NCBI GenBank assembly: GCA_947494645.1
Contig: CANLVO010000001.1
Coordinates: 558,001 to 622,000 of the forward strand
DNA length: 64,000 bases
Origin: an uncultured Litoreibacter sp.
GTDB lineage: Bacteria; Pseudomonadota; Alphaproteobacteria; Rhodobacterales; Rhodobacteraceae
Reading direction: 5' to 3'
A model generated the notes under the pieces. The model had not been told where the DNA came from, did no database searches, and saw only the letters and a program-made list of their open reading frames with translations. Positions 43,186 to 52,458 of this stretch are shown here, one piece after another. Numbering within the stretch: position 1 is the first letter of the stretch; each line of letters opens with the position of its first letter. Position numbers and translations under genes: made by a program.

Positions 43186-44148
43186 ATGACGCCAGTCAAT
43201 TGGGGCATTCTCGGCGCCTCGAAATTCGCGCGCGAGCATATGGGGCCTGCGATACATGCAGCGTCAGGCGCGCGGCTTTACGGGGTCGCGTCCCGCTCGG
43301 GCGATATCTCGGGTTTTCAGGCCTTCGCGCTCGATTGCGTGGCGTTTACTGGCTATGAGGCCCTGCTGGCCGACCCCGAGATTGACGCGGTCTACATTCC
43401 GTTGCCCAACCACCTGCATATAGAGTGGGCCGAGAAAGCCCTACGCGCGGGCAAGCATGTGCTTTGTGAAAAGCCGATTGCCATGACTGCCGCAGAGATC
43501 GACCCGCTGATCGCGCTGCGCGAAGAGACCGGGCTGCTTTGTGCTGAGGCCTATATGATCATCCACCACCCGCAATGGCAGCGGGCTCGGGAGATTGTGC
43601 AGTCTGGCGGGATTGGCGCGTTGCGCCATGTCAGCGCGCAGTTCTGCTACAACAACGCATCTGATCTCGGCAACATCCGCAACAAGCCGGAGACGGGCGG
43701 TGGCGGCATTCCTGATATCGGCGTCTATACATTCGGCTCTACAAGATTCGTGACAGGGCAGGAGCCAATCGACATCAATGCGCAGATCACATGGGAGAAC
43801 GGCGTCGATGTGAAGGCCGAGGTTGCGGCGCAGTTTGACGGGTTCAGCTTTCAGTCGATGGTCTCGATGCGGCTGGCAAATTATCAAGAGGTGCTGTTTC
43901 TGGGCGAGGCCGGTCATGTGAAGCTGACCGCGCCGTTCAACCCGATGGTCTATGGCGGGGCCGTCTTGTATCACGGCGATGCGGCGGGCAACATTACTGC
44001 TGAAAAGTTTCCTAGCGCCAATCACTACGTGCTGCAGGTGGAGGCCTTCAGCCGTTCCGTGCGTGACGGCGTCGACTATCCCGCGACGTTGGAATTCGCC
44101 AAAGGCACGCAGGCGATGATCGACCGGGTCTTTGCGGCAGCCAATTAA
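43186..44148 (+). CDS. Gfo/Idh/MocA family oxidoreductase
   Basis: 320 residues from the ATG at 43186, with GGAG 8 bases upstream; an ATG four codons earlier is possible. The N-terminal Rossmann motif is GILGASKFA, with PLPNHLHIEWAEKALRAGKHVLCEKP giving the family signature EKP. The middle Lys/His region EAYMIIHHPQW and GGGGIPDIGVY, the substrate-domain motif, follow. It oxidises or reduces a sugar or inositol-like substrate with NAD(P). No sugar transporter is adjacent, and the specific reaction is unknown. Confidence 0.87.
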   Translation: MTPVNWGILGASKFAREHMGPAIHAASGARLYGVASRSGDISGFQAFALDCVAFTGYEALLADPEIDAVYIPLPNHLHIEWAEKALRAGKHVLCEKPIAMTAAEIDPLIALREETGLLCAEAYMIIHHPQWQRAREIVQSGGIGALRHVSAQFCYNNASDLGNIRNKPETGGGGIPDIGVYTFGSTRFVTGQEPIDINAQITWENGVDVKAEVAAQFDGFSFQSMVSMRLANYQEVLFLGEAGHVKLTAPFNPMVYGGAVLYHGDAAGNITAEKFPSANHYVLQVEAFSRSVRDGVDYPATLEFAKGTQAMIDRVFAAAN

Positions 44149-44498
44149 AGGCCCAATTCAGTGCGCAGCTTCTTTGTGAGCTTCTCCACTGCCATGTCGT
44201 AAGAGGCTTTGACATGGTTTTTCAGCTCGTCATCAGACAGCCCCGGTTCGGCGTAGTGCTGGACCCATTTCATACCCCTTGAGGCCAGATATGGCGCGGG
44301 CCTGATCCCCGGCATATCCGGCAGAATTTCCCACGCCATATCGGAAACCTTGAAGGTAAATGCCGGTGCGTCATCCGCCCAGCCGCTGACAGCAAATAGC
44401 TTGCCGCCGACCTTCCACACGTCCGAATTGCCCCATTGCACGACATGTGTCGTGGCTTTGAGCGAGGCGCAGTAGGCATTGAATTCATCGCGGGTCAT
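44145..44498 (-). CDS. MmcQ/YjbR family protein
   Basis: 117 residues from the ATG at 44498; an in-frame extension upstream has no coding support. Family features are FNAYCASLKATTHVVQWGNSDVWKVGGKLFA near the start, FKVSDMAWEIL in the middle and GMKWVQHYAEPGLSDDEL with the YDMAVEKL C-terminal helix. YjbR proteins have a CyaY-like fold, and some are suggested to bind DNA; the function is not established. Its tail overlaps that of the convergent oxidoreductase gene by 4 bp. Confidence 0.85.
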   Translation of the reverse strand: MTRDEFNAYCASLKATTHVVQWGNSDVWKVGGKLFAVSGWADDAPAFTFKVSDMAWEILPDMPGIRPAPYLASRGMKWVQHYAEPGLSDDELKNHVKASYDMAVEKLTKKLRTELGL

Positions 44499-44656
44499 GA
44501 TTGGACTCAAACGCTTTTTCGCGCGGGATAGAAGCGAAATGTTAGGCAAGAGCTCAAGCTGCAGAATGCAGCGGTTCTGACAGACGCCCGTTTTCGAGTA
44601 GTTGACAAGCGCCCCGCGCGATACACGTTGCCCACTCATATAAGAATGGAGCGCCC

Positions 44657-45913
44657 GTGACCCGACTGAAGTGGCTGAAACTCATCTTCCTGCGGTACTA
44701 CAGGAGCATGGGATTGCGCGTATTTCTTTATGCGCTTCTGTCGGTCGCGGCGACGCTTCTCAGCCCGATCGCGAACATGTTTATTGGCATAGACCTGAAG
44801 ACCGATATCGACTTCGCGTCCGTCACTCCGGTGCTCACAATTCTTGCGAGCTCGATGCTGGCCGTCTCGACCTTTTCCCTCAGCATCATGGTTTCGGCTC
44901 ACCGGGCAGCGGCAAATACCGCAACGCCGCGGATGCATCGCATTTTGCTCGAAGATACGACCACACAATCTGTCCTGTCGGTCTTTATTGGTGCGTTTGT
45001 ATACTCGCTGGGCTCGCTCGTCCTGTATCGTCTTGGGTTTTATCCTGATGACGCCGCGCTTGTTGTCATGGCGGTGACAACGCTTGTCGTGGTCGCGGTG
45101 ATCTTGTCCCTGTTGCGTTGGATCAACCACCTGACAACGCTGGGCAGCCTTCAAAACAGCCTCGAAACGGCACAAGCCCGCGCCGAAGATGCACTTCTTG
45201 GGCTGGCACACCACCCAAGGTTCGGAGCCTCAGAACTGACCGAGGACACGGTCCTACCCACCGCGACGACCCCGCTGCGCGCTCCGCAATCAGGATATCT
45301 TCAGCTCATTGATATGGCGATGCTGCAAGACCGCTTGCCCGAGCAAACCGTACTTTACCTGAATGTGACGCCCGGCAGGCATGTCTTGGTCGGAGACGTC
45401 ATCGGTCAGGTCTCTGGCAGCATTGAGGACGCTTTGTGTGATGAGCTGTTGGGCGCTTTCACCTTTGGAACCTACAGAACGCATGAGCAGGACGCTGAAT
45501 TCGGTTTGGGCGTCATCTCCGAGATCGGGTTGAAGGCCCTTTCCCCAAGTCTCAATGATCCCGGTACAGCGGTCGAGGCGATATTGCTGATGAAAACCCT
45601 GCTGTGGCGATATGCACAGGAAACGCCAGATAAAGAGGCGTCGACCGCCCCAAACGTGGTTGCACGTTTTCCGGAAGCTTCCGACTTCATTGAGGCCGCA
45701 TTTGCTCCGATTGCGCGCCAATGCGATGGAAGCTTCGACGTCCAATTGTGCCTGTTGGAGAGTCTTGCGGCGCTTCACGCGTCGGACAACGGCGGCCTTT
45801 CCAAAGCTGCACACGAGCTTGCCGGTCGGATGATTTCAGCGTTGGATGCGTCCAAGTTGACGGATGAGGATTTGAACCGATTGCGATCTGCAGCACCGAA
45901 AGCCGCAGCCTAG
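44657..45913 (+). CDS. DUF2254 family membrane protein
   Basis: 418 residues from a GTG at 44657, with GGAG 5 bases upstream. Four transmembrane helices at about 20-42, 55-82, 105-127 and 132-155 are followed by a cytoplasmic domain of 250 residues. The TPRMHRILLEDTTTQSVL loop and the late ALSPSLNDPGTAVEAI are characteristic of DUF2254. These are conserved integral membrane proteins with no experimentally defined role. It stands alone and ends 28 bp from the convergent oligopeptidase gene. Confidence 0.8.
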   Translation: MTRLKWLKLIFLRYYRSMGLRVFLYALLSVAATLLSPIANMFIGIDLKTDIDFASVTPVLTILASSMLAVSTFSLSIMVSAHRAAANTATPRMHRILLEDTTTQSVLSVFIGAFVYSLGSLVLYRLGFYPDDAALVVMAVTTLVVVAVILSLLRWINHLTTLGSLQNSLETAQARAEDALLGLAHHPRFGASELTEDTVLPTATTPLRAPQSGYLQLIDMAMLQDRLPEQTVLYLNVTPGRHVLVGDVIGQVSGSIEDALCDELLGAFTFGTYRTHEQDAEFGLGVISEIGLKALSPSLNDPGTAVEAILLMKTLLWRYAQETPDKEASTAPNVVARFPEASDFIEAAFAPIARQCDGSFDVQLCLLESLAALHASDNGGLSKAAHELAGRMISALDASKLTDEDLNRLRSAAPKAAA

Positions 45914-45940
45914 CTTTCTGCAGCAAACGGTTTTGACCGC

Positions 45941-47785
45941 TTACCCCTCCATCGCCTCCAACTCATCGATCATGCCAGAAATCATCGACAGACCTTTGTC
46001 CCAGAATTTCGGGTCGCTCGCATCCAGACCGAAGGGGGCCAGAAGCTCTTTGTGGTGCTTCGATCCACCGGCCTTGAGCATGTCGAAATACTTGTCCTGA
46101 AAGTCGTCGCCGCCTTCCTCGTAAACGGCGTAAAGCGCGTTCACCAAACCGTCGCCGAAAGCGTAAGCGTAGACATAAAACGGTGAGTGCACGAAGTGAG
46201 GGATATAGGCCCAGAAGGTCTCGTAGCCATCCATATATTCGAATGCGGGGCCGAGGCTTTCGGCTTGTACCGACATCCACAGGCTGTTGATCTCGTCCGG
46301 TGTCAGCTCGCCCTTCGAGCGCGCGTCATGCAGCTTGCACTCGAAGTCGTAGAACGCGATCTGGCGCACGACCGTGTTGATCATATCCTCGACCTTACCG
46401 GCCAGCATCACCTTGCGTTGTTCTTTGGTCTCGGCCCCCTCCAGCATTTTGCGGAACGTGAGCATCTCCCCAAAGACAGACGCGGTTTCGGCCAGGGTCA
46501 GCGGGGTCGAGCTGAGCATCTCGCCCTGACCTGCGGCCAGAACCTGGTGGACGCCGTGACCCAACTCATGCGCCAGGGTCATCACGTCGCGTGGCTTGCC
46601 GAGGTAGTTCAGCATCACATACGGGTGCACATCGGTGACCGTCGGGTGGGCAAAAGCCCCCGGCGCCTTGCCGGGTTTCACGGCGGCATCAATCCAGCCA
46701 TCCGTGAAAAACGGCTTCGCGATTTCGGCCATCTCCGGCGCAAAATCGGCATAGGCCTCCATGACTGTTGCTTGAGCCGCCTCCCATTGGACCAGCGTCG
46801 GGTCTTCCATTGGCAAAGGCGCGTTGCGGTCCCAGACCTGCATGACATCCAGCCCCAGCCATTTGCGCTTCAACTCATAATAGCGGTGCGACAGCTTCGG
46901 ATAGGCGGCGACCACGGCGTTGCGCAGGGCCTCGACGACTTCCGGCTCCACATGGTTGGACAAGTGCCGGCCCGTTTGCGGCGTCGGCATGCCGCGCCAG
47001 CGATCCTCGATCTCTTTCTCCTTGGCCAATGTGTTGTGCACGCGGGAGAAGAGTTTGACGTTCTTGCCAAAGACCGCCGCCAGCTCGCGCGCGCCTTTTT
47101 CGCGCCGGTCCCGGTCGGGGTCGGTCAGCAGGTTCAACGTCCCTTCGATGTTCAGCTCTTCGCCGTCCACGGTGAACGTGAGCCCGGCAATGGTCTCGTC
47201 AAACAACCGGTTCCACGCAGCAGAGCCGACGGTGGATTGATCATGCAGAAATTTCTCCAGCTCGTCAGACAGCTGGTATGGTTTCATCGCCCGCAGACGC
47301 TCAAACACCGGCTTATAGCGGCCAAGATCAGGATTCTCCGCCAGCCAACCGTCCAGCACGGTGTCGTCAATCCGGTTCAGTTCCAGCGAGAAGAAAACCA
47401 GCGGGGTGGTATATGTCGTGATTTTGTCCTGCGCGTTGGCCATGAACTGCGCGCGGTCCGCGTCGGTGGTGTTTTGATAATACCGCAGCCCGGCAAAGGA
47501 CATGATACGGCCCGCCACCGTTTCGATCTTTTCGTAGCGCAGCACACATTCCAGCAGGCCGCCCGCGCCAAGATCGGCCATCTTGCCTTCGTAATCCGCG
47601 GCAAAATCGGCGCAGGCTTTCTCCAGCCAATCCATGTCGCGCTTGAACTCCTTGGCATCAGGCGCCGGGTACAAATCGCCGAGGTCCCATTCCGGCAGAT
47701 TGCCCAGACCCTTGCCGTCCCCTCCAGCGGTGTCATGCGCGTCACGCAATGGGGCAGGGAGGGTGAACTGGAAGGGCGATGTCAT
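45941..47785 (-). CDS. pepF: M3 family oligoendopeptidase (PepF type)
   Basis: 614 residues, usual for oligoendopeptidase F. The zinc motif HELGH is in LAHELGHGVHQVL around residue 402, and the downstream third ligand Glu is in LAETASVFGEM, about 30 residues later. The N-terminal half is the helical M3 clam-shell with the early LGDLYP motif. The enzyme cleaves short cytoplasmic peptides. The gene is preceded by the phosphodiesterase gene on the same strand, 79 bp away. Confidence 0.94.
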   Translation of the reverse strand: MTSPFQFTLPAPLRDAHDTAGGDGKGLGNLPEWDLGDLYPAPDAKEFKRDMDWLEKACADFAADYEGKMADLGAGGLLECVLRYEKIETVAGRIMSFAGLRYYQNTTDADRAQFMANAQDKITTYTTPLVFFSLELNRIDDTVLDGWLAENPDLGRYKPVFERLRAMKPYQLSDELEKFLHDQSTVGSAAWNRLFDETIAGLTFTVDGEELNIEGTLNLLTDPDRDRREKGARELAAVFGKNVKLFSRVHNTLAKEKEIEDRWRGMPTPQTGRHLSNHVEPEVVEALRNAVVAAYPKLSHRYYELKRKWLGLDVMQVWDRNAPLPMEDPTLVQWEAAQATVMEAYADFAPEMAEIAKPFFTDGWIDAAVKPGKAPGAFAHPTVTDVHPYVMLNYLGKPRDVMTLAHELGHGVHQVLAAGQGEMLSSTPLTLAETASVFGEMLTFRKMLEGAETKEQRKVMLAGKVEDMINTVVRQIAFYDFECKLHDARSKGELTPDEINSLWMSVQAESLGPAFEYMDGYETFWAYIPHFVHSPFYVYAYAFGDGLVNALYAVYEEGGDDFQDKYFDMLKAGGSKHHKELLAPFGLDASDPKFWDKGLSMISGMIDELEAMEG

Positions 47786-47864
47786 GAAGATGTCCTTTGC
47801 AATAAGCGGTTAGGGCGAACCTATGTCCGCGCGGGCGCAGTCTCAAGGCATGTCGCGGTCTATC

Positions 47865-48689
47865 TCAAGCTGAAGTGATGTCTTGCGTGGCGGTGGCCGC
47901 CGCCGCAATGGCGAAATCCTCGGTATGGACCACCACGCTGCTCGCGGAGGTCAGCACGATGCCGTAAGCACCGGGTTCCGCAACCGAATGCGCGGAGCCC
48001 TCATCGCCCAGCCGCATCGGCATCTGGTGGCAGGGGGATTTGAAGATCGTAAACGGCAGCCCGTCGACATGGCCTGAGATCGTGCGGTGCACATGTCCGC
48101 AGAGCAGGTGGATCGTCCCGGAATAGGCCTTAAGCAGAGCGAGCAACCGGTCTGGCTCTTGCAGCGCAATCGCGTCCATGCCGGTGAAGCCGGTGGCAAA
48201 TGGCGGATGGTGCATCGCCAGACAGACAGGGCGGCCAGCGGCCTGCGCCAAAACCTGTTCCAACCACTCAAGCTGGTCCGCATCAAGCCTGCCTGAATGA
48301 AGCGGGTCGGCTTCATCATCAAGCGTATCAAGACTGATCAGGCAGGCCGGACCCATCTCGACCACCTGCTGGACATGGCCCTGCGCGGTCACGTCAGCCT
48401 GCGGAAAGACGCTGCGAAAATTGGCGCGGTCGTCATGATTTCCAAGCAGAAAGCTCACGGGCAGCGTCAGTCCCTCAAGGGCCCCTCGCAGCCGCTCATA
48501 TTGCGCGACGCGCCCATGATGGGTGAGGTCGCCCAGCAGGACAATCCGGCTGGCGTCCGGGTGAAGCGACAATGCATGTGCAAGCCCTTCAGAGAACTGG
48601 AACAGGGGGTCAAGGCCAATGATATCTCCGCCATCCTCGACCAGATGCAAGTCCGAGAACACCAAGGTTTTGGTCATCTCAACAACCAT
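47865..48689 (-). CDS. Class III metallophosphoesterase (CpdA-like cyclic nucleotide phosphodiesterase)
   Basis: 274 residues, starting from an ATG with AGGAG 6 bases upstream. All class III phosphodiesterase motifs are intact: SDLH (about 12-15), GDLTHHG (53-59), GNHDD (about 83-87), MHHPP and GHVHR near 197. CpdA-type enzymes hydrolyse 3',5'-cAMP, but these motifs are shared with other phosphodiesterases and the substrate is not certain. It lies downstream of pyruvate carboxylase, with a palindromic element in between. Confidence 0.82.
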   Translation of the reverse strand: MVVEMTKTLVFSDLHLVEDGGDIIGLDPLFQFSEGLAHALSLHPDASRIVLLGDLTHHGRVAQYERLRGALEGLTLPVSFLLGNHDDRANFRSVFPQADVTAQGHVQQVVEMGPACLISLDTLDDEADPLHSGRLDADQLEWLEQVLAQAAGRPVCLAMHHPPFATGFTGMDAIALQEPDRLLALLKAYSGTIHLLCGHVHRTISGHVDGLPFTIFKSPCHQMPMRLGDEGSAHSVAEPGAYGIVLTSASSVVVHTEDFAIAAAATATQDITSA

Positions 48690-48705
48690 TCTGCGCTCCT
48701 CGCCT

Positions 48706-48815
48706 CATCACTGCTTCACAAATACCTCCGGGGGTGCGACCAAAGGGAGCGGGGGCAGAGCCCCCACATCCCGAGCGTCAGCGAGGGGCATGAAACGCCC
48801 GCCCGCGCGGGCACA
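48706..48815. repeat. Dispersed palindromic element, copy C (compound)
   Basis: CATCACTGCTTCACAAATACC at its left end repeats the CATCACTGCTT and CAAATAC of copy D. A hairpin GGGGGC-AGA-GCCCCC lies at 48751-48765, and a second palindrome GCCCGCGCGGGC lies near 48800-48811. The right end, read from the pyc stop, resembles another element end (TCCAAAT then GCCCGCGCGG). It occupies the whole pyc-to-phosphodiesterase spacer. Confidence 0.6.
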
Positions 48816-48821
48816 TTTGGA

Positions 48822-51800
48822 TCACTCCAGTTCAACCAGCAGGTCTTTCGCGTCAATCTGGCCGCCGGGGGTCACATAGACGGCCTTCACCACCGCGTCG
48901 CGTTCCGCATGAATACCAGTTTCCATCTTCATCGCCTCAATGGTCAACAGCAGGTCACCTTCCTTGACCTCCTGGCCTGCCTTCGCCGCCACTGTTGCCA
49001 CAACGCCAGGCATCGGGGCGCCAATGTGGTTGGCGTTGCCGGCCTCGGCTTTGGCCATTTTGGCCACGGCGGAGGCGATCTTGCGGTCCGGCACCCGGAT
49101 TGTGCGAGGTTGGCCGTTGATCTCGAAAAACACTTTCGCCTCGCCATCGGCGTTGGTGGCAGAGCGGGCCTGCATGCGGATCTCAAGCGTTTTGCCGGGA
49201 TCAATCTCGACGCTGATCTCCTCGCTAGGGCTCATCCCATAAAAGAACGTATGCGTCGGCAGGGTACGCACCGGGCCGTAGACCCGGTGGCGGCCCATGT
49301 AATCAAGGAAAACCTTGGGATACATCAGATAGCCGTTGAGGTCTTCGTTATCGATCTCCTTGCCGTCCAACTCGGCAGACAGCTCGGCGCGGACCGCTTC
49401 CAGATCCACCGGCTCCAGCTCTTCACCGGGGCGTTTTGTCGTAGGCTTCTCGCCCTTAAGGATTTTCTTCTGAATGGGTTTTGGCCACCCACCCGGAGGT
49501 TGCCCAAGCGAGCCACGCATCATGTCGACAACACTTTCAGGGAAGGCCACATCCGTTTTGGGGTCTTCCACCTGATCTCTGGTCAGCCCCTGGCTGACCA
49601 TCATCAGCGCCATGTCACCCACCACTTTGGACGACGGTGTCACTTTCACGATGTCGCCAAACATCTGGTTCACATCGGCATAGGTCTGCGCCACCTCATG
49701 CCAGCGCTCTTCCAATCCAACCGAGCGCGCCTGCGCTTTGAGGTTGGTGAATTGCCCGCCGGGCATCTCGTGCAGATACACCTCCGAGGCGGGGGCCTGC
49801 ATGCCGCTCTCAAACGCCGCATATTGCCCGCGCACGGCCTCCCAGTAATCGCTGATCTGGCGCACGGTCTTGATGTCGAGCCCGGTGTCGCGCTCGGTAT
49901 TGGCCAGAACCTCAACGACGGACCCAAGGGTTGCCTGCGAGGTGTTCCCGCTGAGCGCGTCCATGGCGCAATCAACAGCATCGACGCCCGCCTCAGAGGC
50001 CGCAAGGATCGTGGCGACTGCGGTGCCTGCTGTGTCGTGGGTATGGAAGTGGATAGGCAGGCCAACCTCTTCCTTTAGCGCCTTGACCAGGATCGTGGCC
50101 GATGCGGGCTTCAACAGCCCCGCCATATCTTTCAGCCCTAGCACATGAGCGCCTGCCGCTTTGAGCTCTTTGCCCATGTCGACATAGTATTTCAGGTCAT
50201 ATTTGGAACGCTCGGGGTTCAGCAGATCACCGGTGTAGCAGATGGAGCCCTCGCAAACCTTGCCGCTCTCCACCACGGCGTCCATCGCGACGCGCATGTT
50301 CTCGACCCAGTTCAGGCTGTCAAAGACGCGGAACACGTCGACACCGGTTTCCGCAGCTTGGCGCACAAATTCCTGCACCACGTTGTCAGGGTAATTGGTA
50401 TAGCCCACGCCATTGGAGGCACGCAGCAGCATTTGCGTCATCAGGTTCGGCATGGCTTTGCGCAGATCGCGTAGGCGCTGCCACGGGCATTCCTGCAAGA
50501 AGCGGTAGGCCACATCGAAGGTCGCGCCGCCCCAACATTCCATCGAGAACAGCCCCGGCATATTCGCCGCATAGGTCGGCGCGACACGGATCATGTCAAT
50601 CGAGCGCATCCGCGTGGCCAGCAATGATTGATGCCCGTCGCGCATCGTGGTGTCGGTGATCAAAAGCTGCTTCTGCTCACCCATCCAATCGGCCACCGCC
50701 TGTGCGCCATGCTCCTCAAGGATGTTGCGCGTGCCATAGGCCGGATCGCCCTTGGGCTCTGGTGGCTTGGGGGTGCGGGCCTCGGCGGGCAGGGGGCGGC
50801 CTTCGGTCTCGGGATGGCCGTTGACGGTGATGTCGGCAATGTAGGTCAGGATTTTCGTGGCCCGGTCACGCCGCTTCTTGAAGTCAAACAGCTCCGGCGT
50901 CTCGTCGATGAATTTGGTGTGATAGCCGTAATTCAGGAAGGTCGGGTGTTTCAGCAGGTTTTCTACGAAGGCAATATTGGTGCTGACCCCGCGAATACGA
51001 AACTCGCGCAACGCGCGGTCCATACGGCTGATCGTGGCCTCGGGCGTGGGCGCCCATGCGGTGACTTTTTCCAGAAGCGAGTCGTAATAGCGCGTGATCA
51101 CCGCGCCGGAATAGGCGGTGCCGCCATCAAGCCGGATGCCCATGCCCGTGGCCGAGCGGTAGGTGGTGATGCGGCCATAATCGGGGATGAAATTGTTCTG
51201 CGGGTCCTCTGTTGTCACCCGGCATTGCAGCGCATGGCCGTCCAGTTTGACGTCATATTGCGAGGCGACCCCGGTGGCCTCCACCAGCGATTTGCCCTCA
51301 GCAATCAGGATTTGTGCGCGCACAATGTCGATGCCGGTGACTTCTTCGGTAACCGTGTGCTCAACTTGGACACGCGGGTTTACTTCGATGAAATAAAACG
51401 CGCCGGTGTCCATATCCATCAGGAATTCGACGGTCCCGGCGCATTCATAATTCACATGCTCGCAAATCTTCTTGCCGAGCGCGCAGATTTGTTCGCGCTG
51501 GGCGCTGCTGAGATAGGGCGCTGGCGCGCGCTCGACGACCTTCTGGTTGCGGCGCTGCACCGAGCAGTCGCGCTCCCACAAATGATATGTCGCCCCGTGG
51601 CTGTCGCCGAGGATTTGTACTTCAACGTGGCGCGCGCGCATGATCATCTTTTCGAGATAACCTTCGCCATTGCCGAACGCGGCTTCCGCTTCGCGGCGGC
51701 CTTCCAGGACTTTCTCCTCCAGTTCGTCTTCGGACATGATCGGCCGCATGCCGCGCCCGCCGCCGCCCCACGAGGCTTTCAACATCAAAGGATAGCCTAC

Positions 51801-52259
51801 CTCAGCCGCTTCCTTTTTGATCGCATCCATATCATCGCCCAAGACGGCTGTGGCCGGGATCACCGGCACATCGGCGGCAATGGCCACCTCGCGGGCGGAG
51901 GCCTTGTCGCCCAGCGCGCGCATGGTTTCCGCCCGCGGGCCGATGAATTTGATGCCGTTGGCGGCGCAGGCATCAACAAATTCGGGGTTTTCCGACAATA
52001 GTCCATAGCCCGGATGGATGGCGTCAGCGCCGCTCATCTTGGCGACGCGGATGATTTCTTCAATTGAGAGATAGGCCGCGACCGGGCCCAGCCCCTCGCC
52101 AATCCGGTAAGCCTCATCCGCCTTGAAACGGTGCAGCCCCAGCTTGTCTTCCTCGGCAAACACGGCGACCGTTTTCTTGCCCATTTCGTTGGCGGCACGC
52201 ATTACGCGGATGGCAATTTCGCCCCGGTTGGCAATCAGAATTTTCTTGAAATCGGCCAT
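48822..52259 (-). CDS. pyc: Pyruvate carboxylase
   Basis: 1145 residues with the full single-chain layout. The biotin carboxylase half (1 to about 460) opens with KKILIANRGEIAIRVMRAA and carries KASWGGGGRGM and VEVNPRVQVEHTVTEEVTG. The pyruvate carboxyltransferase domain (about 540-800) has DTTMRDGHQSLLATRMR. The biotinyl domain at the end carries the biotinylated lysine K1111 in EAMKMET. It makes oxaloacetate from pyruvate and bicarbonate, with ATP, for anaplerosis. The upstream spacer holds repeat copy D, and no partner gene follows. Confidence 0.97.
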   Translation of the reverse strand: MADFKKILIANRGEIAIRVMRAANEMGKKTVAVFAEEDKLGLHRFKADEAYRIGEGLGPVAAYLSIEEIIRVAKMSGADAIHPGYGLLSENPEFVDACAANGIKFIGPRAETMRALGDKASAREVAIAADVPVIPATAVLGDDMDAIKKEAAEVGYPLMLKASWGGGGRGMRPIMSEDELEEKVLEGRREAEAAFGNGEGYLEKMIMRARHVEVQILGDSHGATYHLWERDCSVQRRNQKVVERAPAPYLSSAQREQICALGKKICEHVNYECAGTVEFLMDMDTGAFYFIEVNPRVQVEHTVTEEVTGIDIVRAQILIAEGKSLVEATGVASQYDVKLDGHALQCRVTTEDPQNNFIPDYGRITTYRSATGMGIRLDGGTAYSGAVITRYYDSLLEKVTAWAPTPEATISRMDRALREFRIRGVSTNIAFVENLLKHPTFLNYGYHTKFIDETPELFDFKKRRDRATKILTYIADITVNGHPETEGRPLPAEARTPKPPEPKGDPAYGTRNILEEHGAQAVADWMGEQKQLLITDTTMRDGHQSLLATRMRSIDMIRVAPTYAANMPGLFSMECWGGATFDVAYRFLQECPWQRLRDLRKAMPNLMTQMLLRASNGVGYTNYPDNVVQEFVRQAAETGVDVFRVFDSLNWVENMRVAMDAVVESGKVCEGSICYTGDLLNPERSKYDLKYYVDMGKELKAAGAHVLGLKDMAGLLKPASATILVKALKEEVGLPIHFHTHDTAGTAVATILAASEAGVDAVDCAMDALSGNTSQATLGSVVEVLANTERDTGLDIKTVRQISDYWEAVRGQYAAFESGMQAPASEVYLHEMPGGQFTNLKAQARSVGLEERWHEVAQTYADVNQMFGDIVKVTPSSKVVGDMALMMVSQGLTRDQVEDPKTDVAFPESVVDMMRGSLGQPPGGWPKPIQKKILKGEKPTTKRPGEELEPVDLEAVRAELSAELDGKEIDNEDLNGYLMYPKVFLDYMGRHRVYGPVRTLPTHTFFYGMSPSEEISVEIDPGKTLEIRMQARSATNADGEAKVFFEINGQPRTIRVPDRKIASAVAKMAKAEAGNANHIGAPMPGVVATVAAKAGQEVKEGDLLLTIEAMKMETGIHAERDAVVKAVYVTPGGQIDAKDLLVELE

Positions 52260-52372
52260 GGCAGCTGTCCCGTACTGGTCTCAATTATGCAGTCGCAGCA
52301 TGCATAGGCGGGAAATGCCTTGGCGTAAACTAACTACATGTGGGTATGTGTAAGGCGGTGCGGCTGCGCCGC

Positions 52373-52458
52373 GCATGTTGTTTTGCGCTCTTTGAGGACG
52401 TTCCGTCCTCAGCCGCGCGGGCAAACTCCTGAAGAGTATTTGGAAAGCAGTGATGGGC
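52373..52458. repeat. Dispersed palindromic element, copy D
   Basis: Central hairpin GAGGACG-TTC-CGTCCTC at 52394-52410. Read on the minus strand it follows the TGA of the hydroxyacid oxidase gene directly: GCCCATCACTGCTTTCC, AAATACTC, GCCCGCGCGG, hairpin, AAAGAGCGCAAAACAACAT. The flanking blocks match copy B and the left block matches copy C. Confidence 0.65.

Noticed and set aside
46187-47878. A 563-codon open frame on the plus strand opposite pepF
   Set aside because: It mirrors pepF, whose zinc motif and full length are clear. The frame has no recognisable domain and is a codon-bias shadow in GC-rich DNA.
48297-52001. Long plus-strand open frames (593 and 457 codons) opposite pyc
   Set aside because: They lie antisense to well-supported pyruvate carboxylase domains and contain no family motifs.
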